Positions 1 through 7,333 of a stretch of DNA of 64,000 bases are shown one piece after another (position 1 is the first letter of the stretch; every line of letters starts with the position of its first letter). Both the position numbers and the translations under genes were made by a program. This DNA is from Clostridium sp. UBA4548 (GTDB lineage: Bacteria; Bacillota; Clostridia; Clostridiales; Clostridiaceae): positions 1-64,000 of the forward strand of contig NZ_DGLI01000023.1 of NCBI RefSeq assembly GCF_002387895.1, given 5' to 3'. The notes beneath the pieces are model-generated. The model made no database searches and was not told the DNA's origin. It saw only the letters and a list, made by a program, of their open reading frames with translations.

Positions 1-1
1 A

Positions 2-262
2 ACAGGAGCAACCGGACCAACAGGACCATGTTGTACCGGACCAACAGGGCCAACCGGACCAAGAGGTGAAAGAGGAATAGCAGGACAGACCGGAGCAACC
101 GGGCCAACAGGACCATGCTGCACTGGGCCAACAGGGCCAACCGGACCAAGAGGTGAAAGAGGAATGACAGGACAAACAGGAGCAACCGGACCAACCGGAC
201 CATGCTGTATCGGACCAACAGGGCCAACAGGACCGTGCTGTACAGGGCCAACAGGACCAACA
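2..262 (+). repeat. 87-bp in-frame tandem repeat in collagen-like gene
   Basis: Copies start at positions 2, 89 and 176 (period 87 nt, 29 codons). Each encodes TGATGPTGP-CC-TGPTGPTGP-RGERG-(I/M)-x-GQ. The third copy drifts into plain TGP triplets with another CC. Such arrays expand and contract by slippage. The array probably continues beyond the left edge. Confidence 0.85.
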
Positions 263-859
263 GGACCAACAGGGCCATCAGGATCAGTAGGACAAAGTTG
301 TTGCGATTATTGTTGCAGAAGAACAGAAGATTTCTTACAAGGAGTTATAGATTATCTTGCAACTGCCCCAATGGGAACTTCTCTCAGAGTAGATATATTT
401 GTTAGGGGTGGTAGTGGTAATAATAGAATAGCAAATGTAACTTTGAGAGGTACAGACATTATTGATAGGGGAATTTTAATTACAGATTGCACTGAATTGG
501 TGCCAAATACCTGTAGGGCAATACCTATATGTAATATAACTGAAATTATTTTCCCAAGGAATATAGTAACTATAAATGAGGATTCGCCTAGAGGTGGAAT
601 CAGAATAAATGTTCCGTTTTCACCACCACCACAAGGTTGTGAATATTTAGATGAAATTAGAGTAAGATTACAATATGCTGACGCAACTAATACACCATTA
701 ACTATAAAATTTTATAATTTTGATAGAAATGGTTCTCAAGTGATTTCTGCAGTAGATGGAATAGCAACCTTTACTAATAGTGGTCAAGGTAATTGTGGTA
801 CAGTTTTTGCACCATATTGCTTTATAAACTTTTTTAGACCTACAAACAGAATAAATTAG
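2..859 (+). CDS. Collagen-like Gly-X-Y repeat protein, 5' partial (exosporium/spore-surface type)
   Basis: The frame is open to the left edge, so the true start lies outside the window; the ATG at 164 is only an internal Met. The first ~100 visible codons are TGPTGP-type collagen triplets, interrupted regularly by CC (GPCCTGP) and by a charged GPRGERG block. A Cys-rich junction (SCCDYCC) follows, then a ~180-residue non-repetitive C-terminal domain that is probably a globular trimerising head, as in BclA-like exosporium filaments. The extremely Thr-rich triplets are typical O-glycosylation targets in Bacillus/Clostridium spore collagens. Three glycosyltransferase genes follow directly. The collagen-like nature is certain; spore-surface location is inferred. 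Confidence 0.85.
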   Translation, partial: TGATGPTGPCCTGPTGPTGPRGERGIAGQTGATGPTGPCCTGPTGPTGPRGERGMTGQTGATGPTGPCCIGPTGPTGPCCTGPTGPTGPTGPSGSVGQSCCDYCCRRTEDFLQGVIDYLATAPMGTSLRVDIFVRGGSGNNRIANVTLRGTDIIDRGILITDCTELVPNTCRAIPICNITEIIFPRNIVTINEDSPRGGIRINVPFSPPPQGCEYLDEIRVRLQYADATNTPLTIKFYNFDRNGSQVISAVDGIATFTNSGQGNCGTVFAPYCFINFFRPTNRIN

Positions 860-938
860 CCAAGTAAAAATATATGTTAAAATAAAAGGTAATAAAGTAG
901 TTACAAATTAATTTAATATCTAAATAATAATTTATATA

Positions 939-960
939 GGATACCCTTGAATGGGTATCC
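939..960 (+). terminator. Intrinsic terminator-like hairpin after collagen-like gene
   Basis: GGATACCC and GGGTATCC form a perfect 8-bp stem with a 6-nt loop. Only a weak T stretch follows, so read-through into the glycosyltransferase genes is possible. Confidence 0.5.
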
Positions 961-986
961 TTAATTGCACTATGAGGTGATATTGT

Positions 987-2072
987 ATGATTTCAATCAG
1001 CTTGTGTATGATAACTAAAAATGAAGAAAAATGCATTGATAACTGTCTAAAATCAGTTTGTGATATTGTTGATGAGTTAATCATTGTGGATACAGGTTCT
1101 ACAGATAGCACTATTGAAATAGTGAAAAAGTATTCAGATAAAGTTTATAATTTTCAGTGGATAAATGATTTTTCAGCTGCAAGGAATTACTCCTTTAGTT
1201 TGGCAACTAAAGAATATATTTTATGGCTAGATTCAGATGATATTTTATTAGAGGAAGACAGGTTAAAACTTTTAGAATTAAAAGATAGTTTAGATAAATC
1301 TGTGGACTTTGTGGGGATGATGTATGATTATTCCTTTGATGATACTGGTAAATGTACCTATTCCTTTAGAAGAAATAGGTTAGTTAAGAATTTTAAAGGG
1401 TTTTATTGGGATTGTTTTATGCATGAGAGATTGAATGTTTGGGGGAATTGGAAAGACTATAATATTCATATCACGCATACAAGAAAACATGATAATAATG
1501 AAAGAAACATTGAAAATTTCAGAAAGAAAATGTTAGAAAATTACTATTTAAATCCTCGTGAAACTTACTACTATGGCGGAGAGTTATATGCTGGTGGGTA
1601 TTATGATGATGCAATAAGAGTTTTAGAGGATTTTCTTACAAGAGATTATGATGATAATTATGATAAGGTTAATGCCTTAACTAGATTAGCAGATTGTTAT
1701 AGTGTTAAAGGTGAATATAATAAAGCTATTGACAGTTGTATTAAAAGTTTTAAATATGAAATTCCTAGAGCTGAGATATGTTATAAGCTTGCATCTTACT
1801 TTCAGCATTTAAAAAGATACAATGAAGCTATCTTTTGGTTTAAAACAACGTTAAGCTTAAAATCATCTACCGATGGAAACTTAATGGTTGTTGATGATGG
1901 TTGGATAGATTATCTGCCCCATCAACAATTATGCTGTTGCTACTATGAAATAGGTGATATTGAGAGTTCTAATAAACACAATGAGTTAGCTGCTAGATTC
2001 AGTCCAAATAACCCCTATGTAATTCAGAATAGAAAATTATTTAATTCCTTAGGTTATAATTTGAAAAGTTAA
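987..2072 (+). CDS. Glycosyltransferase family 2 with C-terminal TPR-like repeats (copy 1)
   Basis: 361 aa. The N-terminal GT-A fold of family 2 starts at SLCMITKNEE, with the nucleotide-sugar signature IIVDTGSTDST near residues 34-44 and the metal-binding DSD motif (LWLDSDD) near residue 85. The second half is helical and TPR-like (repeated YY.GGELY / YDDAIRVLEDFL / ALTRLADCY segments). This architecture is shared with SunS-type and other GT2-TPR enzymes that glycosylate peptides or proteins. An RBS (GAGGTG) precedes the ATG. It is one of three tandem paralogs directly downstream of a collagen-like protein, which is the likely acceptor (inference). Sugar donor unknown. Confidence 0.85.
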   Translation: MISISLCMITKNEEKCIDNCLKSVCDIVDELIIVDTGSTDSTIEIVKKYSDKVYNFQWINDFSAARNYSFSLATKEYILWLDSDDILLEEDRLKLLELKDSLDKSVDFVGMMYDYSFDDTGKCTYSFRRNRLVKNFKGFYWDCFMHERLNVWGNWKDYNIHITHTRKHDNNERNIENFRKKMLENYYLNPRETYYYGGELYAGGYYDDAIRVLEDFLTRDYDDNYDKVNALTRLADCYSVKGEYNKAIDSCIKSFKYEIPRAEICYKLASYFQHLKRYNEAIFWFKTTLSLKSSTDGNLMVVDDGWIDYLPHQQLCCCYYEIGDIESSNKHNELAARFSPNNPYVIQNRKLFNSLGYNLKS

Positions 2073-2170
2073 CTTAAAAAACATGAGGTTTGATATAGTT
2101 TTATCCATTATTATATTTAAAATGTTTCTAGTTCTTAGTTATTGAAACATGAATTTGCAAGGAGATTAAG

Positions 2171-3253
2171 ATGATTACTATAAGTCTTTGTATGATTGTA
2201 AAAGATGAGGAAATGAATATAAATAACTGTTTAAATTCAGTGTGTGACCTTGTAGAGGAAATAATAATAGTTGATACTGGATCAACTGATAAAACAAAAG
2301 AAGTAGTTAGAAAATATACAGATAAGATATATGATTTTGAATGGATTAATGATTTTTCAGCAGCAAGAAACTATTCTTTTAGTTTGGCAACTAAAGAATA
2401 CATTTTATGGTTAGATGCAGATGATGTTTTCCTAGAAATAGATAGGAATAAGCTTAAAGAATTGAAAAACAAATTAGATGAAAATACTGATTATGTAAGC
2501 ATGATTTATGATATTGCATTTAATCAGGAAGGAGCATGTATTTTATCAACCATAAGGGAGAGGCTGATAAAAAATTTTAAAGGTTTCTACTGGGATTGTT
2601 TCATGCATGAAAGGCTTAACTTGTGGGGGAATCAAGAATTTGTAGATATTCATATCACCCATAGGAAGAATCATCATGAAAATAAGCGTAATTTAGAAAA
2701 CTTTCAAAAAAAACTAAAGGATAAGTATTTTTTAAATCCAAGAGAAGTTTATTTTTACGGTGCAGAACTATATTTAGGAAGGTATTATGATGAGGCTATA
2801 AGGGTGTTGGAGGATTTTTTAAGGCAAGATTATGAAAACAACTTTGAGAGGGCAAATGGACTAAGGATGTTAAGTGAATGCTATGAAAATAAAAATAATT
2901 ATGAGAAGGCTTTAGATTGTTGTTTTAGAATGTTTTTATATGAAATACCAAAAGAAGATACTCTTTATAAACTAGGGTATTATTTTCAATGTAATAAAAA
3001 AATAAGTGAAGCTATATTTTGGTATAACATGCTTTTGGATAGGTATACATCTATAAGTAACACAAATTTACAGCAGACTAATTGGATAAACTATCTACCA
3101 CATCAGCAACTAGTAATGTGCTATTATCAACTTGGAGATATTGAAAGTGCGTATTCGCATAATGAATTGGCAGCAAAATATCTACCGAAAGATCCATCAA
3201 TACTTTATAATAGAGAATTTTTTAGAGAGCAATTAAAAAATAGGAAGTGTTAG
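2171..3253 (+). CDS. Glycosyltransferase family 2 with TPR-like repeats (copy 2)
   Basis: 360 aa, clearly paralogous to the gene at 987. It keeps the entry motif SLCMIVKDEE, the IIVDTGSTD box, the shared NDFSAARNYSFS stretch and DAD (LWLDADD) as the metal-binding acid pair. The TPR-like C-terminal half is also kept, including the shared WINYLPHQQL motif. AAGGAG precedes the ATG. The third copy starts 3 nt after its stop, so the two are almost certainly co-transcribed and perhaps translationally coupled. Protein glycosylation of the neighbouring collagen-like protein is the likely role. Confidence 0.85.
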   Translation: MITISLCMIVKDEEMNINNCLNSVCDLVEEIIIVDTGSTDKTKEVVRKYTDKIYDFEWINDFSAARNYSFSLATKEYILWLDADDVFLEIDRNKLKELKNKLDENTDYVSMIYDIAFNQEGACILSTIRERLIKNFKGFYWDCFMHERLNLWGNQEFVDIHITHRKNHHENKRNLENFQKKLKDKYFLNPREVYFYGAELYLGRYYDEAIRVLEDFLRQDYENNFERANGLRMLSECYENKNNYEKALDCCFRMFLYEIPKEDTLYKLGYYFQCNKKISEAIFWYNMLLDRYTSISNTNLQQTNWINYLPHQQLVMCYYQLGDIESAYSHNELAAKYLPKDPSILYNREFFREQLKNRKC

Positions 3254-3256
3254 CAT

Positions 3257-4336
3257 ATGATCACGCTTAGCTTATGTCTAATTGTTAAAAATGAAGAAAA
3301 GGTCTTAAAAAACTGTCTCCAGTCAGTTTGCGACATTGTAGATGAAATAATTATAGTAGATACTGGATCTATAGATGGAACTATAAATATAGCAAAAGAA
3401 TTCACTGATAAGATCTATAATTTCAAATGGATAGATGATTTTTCAGCCGCAAGAAACTACTCTTTTAGTAAGGCAACCTCTGATTATATTTTCTGGTTAG
3501 ATGCAGATGATATTTTGAAAGAGGAAGATAGAATGAAACTTAAACTATTAAAAGAAAACTTGGATTTTTCTTACGATGCAGTTTCCATGATATATAATTA
3601 TGCCTTTAATGAAGTTGGAAAACCAACGTTAACTTTTAGAAGAAATAGAATTGTGAAAAGAGAAAAAGGTTTTAGATGGATCGGATTTATACATGAGTAT
3701 ATTGCTGTTGAAGGAAAGATATTTGAAAGTGATATAAGTGTATCCCATATGAGAACTCATAGTAGTAGCGACAGAAATATAAATATCTTTCGGAACAAAA
3801 TAAGGAAAGGATATATACTAAATTCTAGAGACACCTATTATTATGGAAAAGAACTCTATTACAATAATTTATATGATGATGCTGTTGATGTACTAAATAA
3901 AGTTATTAATATGGACGGATGGTACGAAGAAAAAATTCAAGCCTTAATATGTATTGCAGATATTTATTTATATAGAAAGTTATTTGGTAAATTAAGAGAA
4001 GTTTGTTACAAAACCTTTGAATTTGATACTCCAAGAGCGGAGGTTCTTTATAGAATAGCCTTAAGCTACCAAGAGGAAGAAAGGTATTTACAGGCTATTA
4101 GCTGGTATAAAATTATAACCCATCTTGAAAAGCCAAAAAGCGATTATGGATTTATATATGATGAATATTGGACGTGGTTACCTCATCTTCAGCTTTGCGT
4201 ATGTTATTACAAGGTTAACCAGATAGAAAAATCTTTTGAGCACAATGAACTAGCATATAAATTTAATCCTTGTAATAAAAGCATATTAGATAATTTTGAG
4301 TTCTTTAAAAGTTTAGGTATTAGCAGTAATTTATAA
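3257..4336 (+). CDS. Glycosyltransferase family 2 with TPR-like repeats (copy 3)
   Basis: 359 aa; the most divergent of the three paralogs. It retains SLCLIVKNEE, IIVDTGSIDGT, DDFSAARNYSFS and the DAD (FWLDADD) motif. It differs in the acceptor half: GFRWIGFIHEYI replaces GFYWDCFMHERL. The difference suggests a different acceptor position or sugar, so the three enzymes may extend a glycan stepwise or have separate acceptor sites. It starts 3 nt after the previous stop, with AGGAAGTG as RBS. A long hairpin follows it. Confidence 0.83.
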   Translation: MITLSLCLIVKNEEKVLKNCLQSVCDIVDEIIIVDTGSIDGTINIAKEFTDKIYNFKWIDDFSAARNYSFSKATSDYIFWLDADDILKEEDRMKLKLLKENLDFSYDAVSMIYNYAFNEVGKPTLTFRRNRIVKREKGFRWIGFIHEYIAVEGKIFESDISVSHMRTHSSSDRNINIFRNKIRKGYILNSRDTYYYGKELYYNNLYDDAVDVLNKVINMDGWYEEKIQALICIADIYLYRKLFGKLREVCYKTFEFDTPRAEVLYRIALSYQEEERYLQAISWYKIITHLEKPKSDYGFIYDEYWTWLPHLQLCVCYYKVNQIEKSFEHNELAYKFNPCNKSILDNFEFFKSLGISSNL

Positions 4337-4779
4337 TGTTAAATAATAGGCTACTAATTATTATAAAGCTCTCCCTTACTTGGGGATACTTTATATTTAG
4401 TTAGTAGCTTACTTATTATAATTTTAAAGTTAAGCCTTATGATATTGGAGTTAATAAGCAGAAAATAGGTATTTAAATAGTCATTATGCACTAAATCTAC
4501 TTAATGAGAATAGCATTTAGACAAAATATTATTATAGAAGCTGTGTTTCACTTAGTGTATTAATAATTTATACTTACAATTAATAGTTTAGTTCAAGGTG
4601 CAATTAAAATTTTTAAAAGTAGTAAGTATTTTAGTAATTAGTTTATAATATATAGTAACTTGTTTATAGATAAAACATATAAGTTTTAAGCTATTATCTA
4701 AAGTTAGAGACGCTAAAGTTGTTTTAATATGAATTATAGTTGGAGCTTTTAGTTAGCTATGTTAAAAGGAGGAATAGTA
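4337..4779. other. AT-rich intergenic region with one large hairpin
   Basis: 443 bp between the glycosyltransferases and msrA. I see no ORF with an RBS. It holds the nested inverted repeat at 4350-4408 and, at its end, the msrA RBS (AGGAGG, 4767-4772). No clear -35/-10 pair stands out in the very AT-rich background. Confidence 0.5.
4350..4408 (+). terminator. Large nested hairpin after the glycosyltransferase operon
   Basis: Outer arms GCTACTAA (4350-4357) and TTAGTAGC (4401-4408) enclose a second inverted pair (TATAAAG/CTTTATA) and an inner CTCCC/GGGGA pair. It lies 14 nt after the third glycosyltransferase stop. It may terminate or stabilise the operon mRNA. There is no long T-tract. Confidence 0.45.
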
Positions 4780-5436
4780 GTGAGTAACAAGCCTGAAATT
4801 GATAAAAAAATACCTGAAAATTTAAAAACAGCTACTTTAGCAGTAGGATGATTTTGGACACCTGAGGCCAAGTTTGGCATTGTGGATGGGATATATAGAA
4901 CTAGAGTTGGTTACTGTGGAGGTATAGAAGATAACCCTACTTATAGGAATATTAAGGATTATACAGAAACCTTTGAATTTGACTATGATGAAAAAAGAAT
5001 AACCTATGAGGAAATAATTAGAACATTTTGGTATAGCCATACTGCTGAAAGTAAAAGTGGTAAAACCCAATATAAATCAATAATATTTTATAGAAATTAT
5101 GAGGAAAGAACAATAGCTGAAGACAGTAAAAAAGAGTTTGAAATAGAATTAGGGAGAGCAGTTAATACTGAAATAAGACCTATTAGTAGATTCTATTTAG
5201 CAGAAAACTATCATCAAAAGTTCTTTTTACAAAAGGTAGAAACAATTAGAAGAGATTTTATTGAAATATATCCTGATATTAAGGATTTTATTAATTCTAC
5301 AGCAGCTATGAAGGTAAACTCATATTGTAAAGGGCATGGAACCATAGAAATGCTAAGTAAAGAAATTAGGGATTTCAATCTTACTAATAAGGGAATGAAA
5401 GCTTTGATGGATATTGTGGAAGGGTATGGAAGGTAA
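4780..5436 (+). CDS. msrA: Selenocysteine-containing peptide methionine sulfoxide reductase MsrA
   Basis: 218 aa, GTG start 7 nt after AGGAGG (4767-4772). Codon 24 is an in-frame TGA (4849-4851) exactly where MsrA has its nucleophilic Cys: the context reads AVG-U-FWTPEAKFG, the GCFW signature with Sec for Cys. The reading frame, GYCGG and the rest of the MsrA fold continue without interruption. A later Cys (NSYCKGHG) can act as the resolving residue. The enzyme reduces Met-S-sulfoxide in the cytosol. A short stem-loop (4867-4878) lies about 18 nt after the UGA, where a bacterial SECIS apical loop should be. Standard gene calling would start at 4882 and lose the active site. Sec MsrAs are known in some clostridia. 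Confidence 0.9.
4867..4878 (+). promoter_or_regulatory. Candidate bacterial SECIS hairpin of msrA
   Basis: GCCA-AGTT-TGGC stem-loop 15-27 nt downstream of the UGA at 4849-4851, with a G in the apical loop. Distance and loop fit what SelB requires in bacterial selenoprotein mRNAs. The stem is short and was not folded computationally. Confidence 0.5.
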
Positions 5437-5491
5437 GTTTTAGTTATTCTAATGTATATATTATAATTTTTAATAGATCATTAACTATCTA

Positions 5492-5519
5492 TTGACACTC
5501 CCATAGGGTGTGATATTAT
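5492..5519 (+). promoter_or_regulatory. Promoter of the HesB-like selenoprotein gene with an internal dyad
   Basis: Perfect -35 TTGACA (5492-5497) and -10 TATTAT (5514-5519) with a 16-bp spacer. The spacer carries an imperfect palindrome CACTCCC-AT-AGGGTGTG, the C-run/G-run layout of CsoR/FrmR-family operators. This is the clearest sigma-A promoter in the first 10 kb. Repressor identity is speculative. Confidence 0.6.
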
Positions 5520-5635
5520 ATTATTGTATTATTCCTTTATTTAACTTTAGAAAAGATAATAAAGATTGTTTTTATTCACATACTAATGAGTGTTGTAAAG
5601 ATAATACAAATTAACAGTAAAGAGAGGTACTAATT

Positions 5636-5962
5636 ATGTCAGTTGTTAAAATGAGTGAAAATGCAGCTAAACTATTTAAACAGTTTTTAGTTGATAATGA
5701 AGTAACTGCAGATGTTATAAGATTACATTTCGCAGGTATGGGCTGAGGCGGTCCAGCATTTAATCTTGTTCTGGATGAACAAAAAGCAGAAGATAATACA
5801 GAAGTAATTGATGGGCTAACTTTTTTAGTTGATAAGAAAGTTACAGAGCAATTCGGAACTCTTGAAATTCTTTCAGGAGAAGAAAATGGTAGAGGTGGCT
5901 TCTCTATAGAGCCAGAGAAAAAAGCAGAAGGTGGCTGTTCAACTTGTACTAGTTGTGGCTAA
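5636..5962 (+). CDS. HesB/IscA-like selenoprotein
   Basis: 108 aa, ATG start after AGAGAGG. Codon 37 is TGA (5744-5746), in the context FAGMG-U-GGPAFNLVLDE. This is the conserved position where HesB/IscA-like proteins carry a Cys and where the known clostridial HesB-like selenoproteins carry Sec. The fold continues (LTFLVDKKV, FGTLEILSGEENGRGGFSIEP) and ends in a Cys-rich tail GGCSTCTSCG. These A-type-related proteins bind Fe-S or metals; the exact role of the Sec form is unknown. A hairpin with TCCAG/CTGGA arms (5752-5775) follows the UGA. The gene has its own promoter and terminator, and sits 199 nt after the Sec msrA. Confidence 0.9.
5752..5775 (+). promoter_or_regulatory. Candidate bacterial SECIS hairpin of the HesB-like gene
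   Basis: TCCAG (5752-5756) pairs with CTGGA (5771-5775) around a 14-nt loop containing G/U. It begins 6 nt after the UGA, with its loop centred about 17-20 nt downstream. Position is suitable for SelB recognition; it was judged by eye only. Confidence 0.45.
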
Positions 5963-5973
5963 ATAATATTTGA

Positions 5974-6006
5974 GACCTTTAGGGCTAACCTAGAGGTCTT
6001 TACTTT
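5974..6006 (+). terminator. Rho-independent terminator of the HesB-like gene
   Basis: GACCTTTAGG (5974-5983) pairs with CCTAGAGGTC (5989-5998), a 10-bp stem with one G-U pair. TTTACTTTT follows. Confidence 0.85.
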
Positions 6007-6169
6007 TAAATAGATAATTGCATAAATTTAAGGTTCATAATATTTAATAAAGTTAGAAAAAATATATATAATATTTATATATTAATAATTTCCTATAAAC
6101 CTTGATTTATCAAGGTTTATTATTAATTCGTCAAAAATATTTAAACTATTAAAAATACTTGAGATTATC

Positions 6170-6960
6170 TAGAGAATATTTTCTTTAATGCTGGTAGCAC
6201 TGACCATCATATCATCATTTACATGAGAATAAGTTTTCATAGTTTGCTCTACAGTATGACAAAGAAGCTTAGCTGCAGTTTGTAAATCTATACCACTACT
6301 AATTAACCTCCTAGCATATGTATGTCTTAATTCATGTACAGTTATATCCTAGCCTGCATTTTTGAAAAATCTACGTAAGCAATTACCAACTGAAGTAATA
6401 TTTTTGAACTTGAAAATTCTATTATCTATATTAATAATATTTTTTGCTTTTTTTTAATTCCTTCAATGTAATTTGTGGAATTGGAACGGTTCTATTTGAG
6501 TTTTAGCTTTTAAGAGTACCAAAATCATATTTATTAAGACCAACTTGTTTACATTGTTTATTTATAGTTAAAGTTTGAGACTTGAAGTCTACACTACCCC
6601 AAGTAAGTACAAGTATTTCTCCAAGTCTTAATCCGTAGGTTGATGCTACTAAAATTAACAAATAGTACTTACTATCCTTAAAACCTTCTAATAGATTGGA
6701 AAGTACCACTTTATTTAAAGCTCTTTTATTAACTTTCGTTTTACTTTTATTTAATTTTTCAGTAGGAATAGAAGAAGTTAAATTATATTCATCTTTAGCA
6801 GCTTTGAATATTGATTCAATTTTCTAATATAATCAGTTATGGTATTAGTATTAATTTCACCTTTAGTAAAAGTAGATACTTTTTTTTGAATTACAAGCAT
6901 AATTATCTTTGATAACTCCTTACTATTTATGGCTAAGAAGAGATTTAAAACAGTCTCAAA
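6170..6960 (-). pseudogene. Degraded tyrosine recombinase (phage-type integrase)
   Basis: Fragments on the minus strand read as pieces of one integrase in different frames with internal stops. One piece (6503-6709) has STYGLRLGEILVLTW, holding the catalytic Arg box. Another (about 6180-6350) has VHELRHTYARRL and LLCH...TMKTYSHV, holding the H-x-x-R and the nucleophilic Tyr boxes. A TAG interrupts just ahead of the HELRHTYA block. Upstream sequence to about 6960 looks like the N-terminal SAM-like part but is frame-broken. No intact partner genes or attachment repeats are visible. It is a fossil of an integrated element. Confidence 0.8.
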
Positions 6961-7006
6961 AGCTATTATACTATTAGCTTCTATATAATTTTAAATGTTA
7001 TGCCGG

Positions 7007-7140
7007 TTAAAAGGGGGCAACATGGTTTTTAAGTTGATTCTTAAGTTCTAATAAAGCCTTATCCATCAAAGCCTGAGCATCTTGCTTTTTTTCAGAGTAA
7101 AATAATCTATGAGTAGCTAGTAGATATTCGGTAGTAAAAG
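7007..7140 (-). pseudogene. Short unidentified coding remnant upstream of the dead integrase
   Basis: The minus strand reads about 43 codons without an acceptable start (TEYLLATHRLFYSEKKQ, then a Lys/Leu-rich helix) ending in VAPF and a stop. Codon use looks coding, and the orientation matches the integrase fossil, so it may be debris of the same element. I do not recognise the family. Confidence 0.3.
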
Positions 7141-7333
7141 CACATCAATATGAAGATAACTTATTTTAAATAATTAATGTAGTATCTTAGGCGAATTAAC
7201 ATCACAAAGTGTTTATTAAGTTATTGTAAATTAATTTACTAATAATTAATACAACAATATCTTGTTAATTTGTTGCTATTTATGGTATTTAAATGTAAGA
7301 TATGTATAAATAAAACAAAAAGGGGGAGAGAAT

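Noticed and set aside
2..262. Regular repeats that could suggest a CRISPR array
   Set aside because: Repeats are in frame, contiguous and encode collagen triplets; there are no unique spacers.
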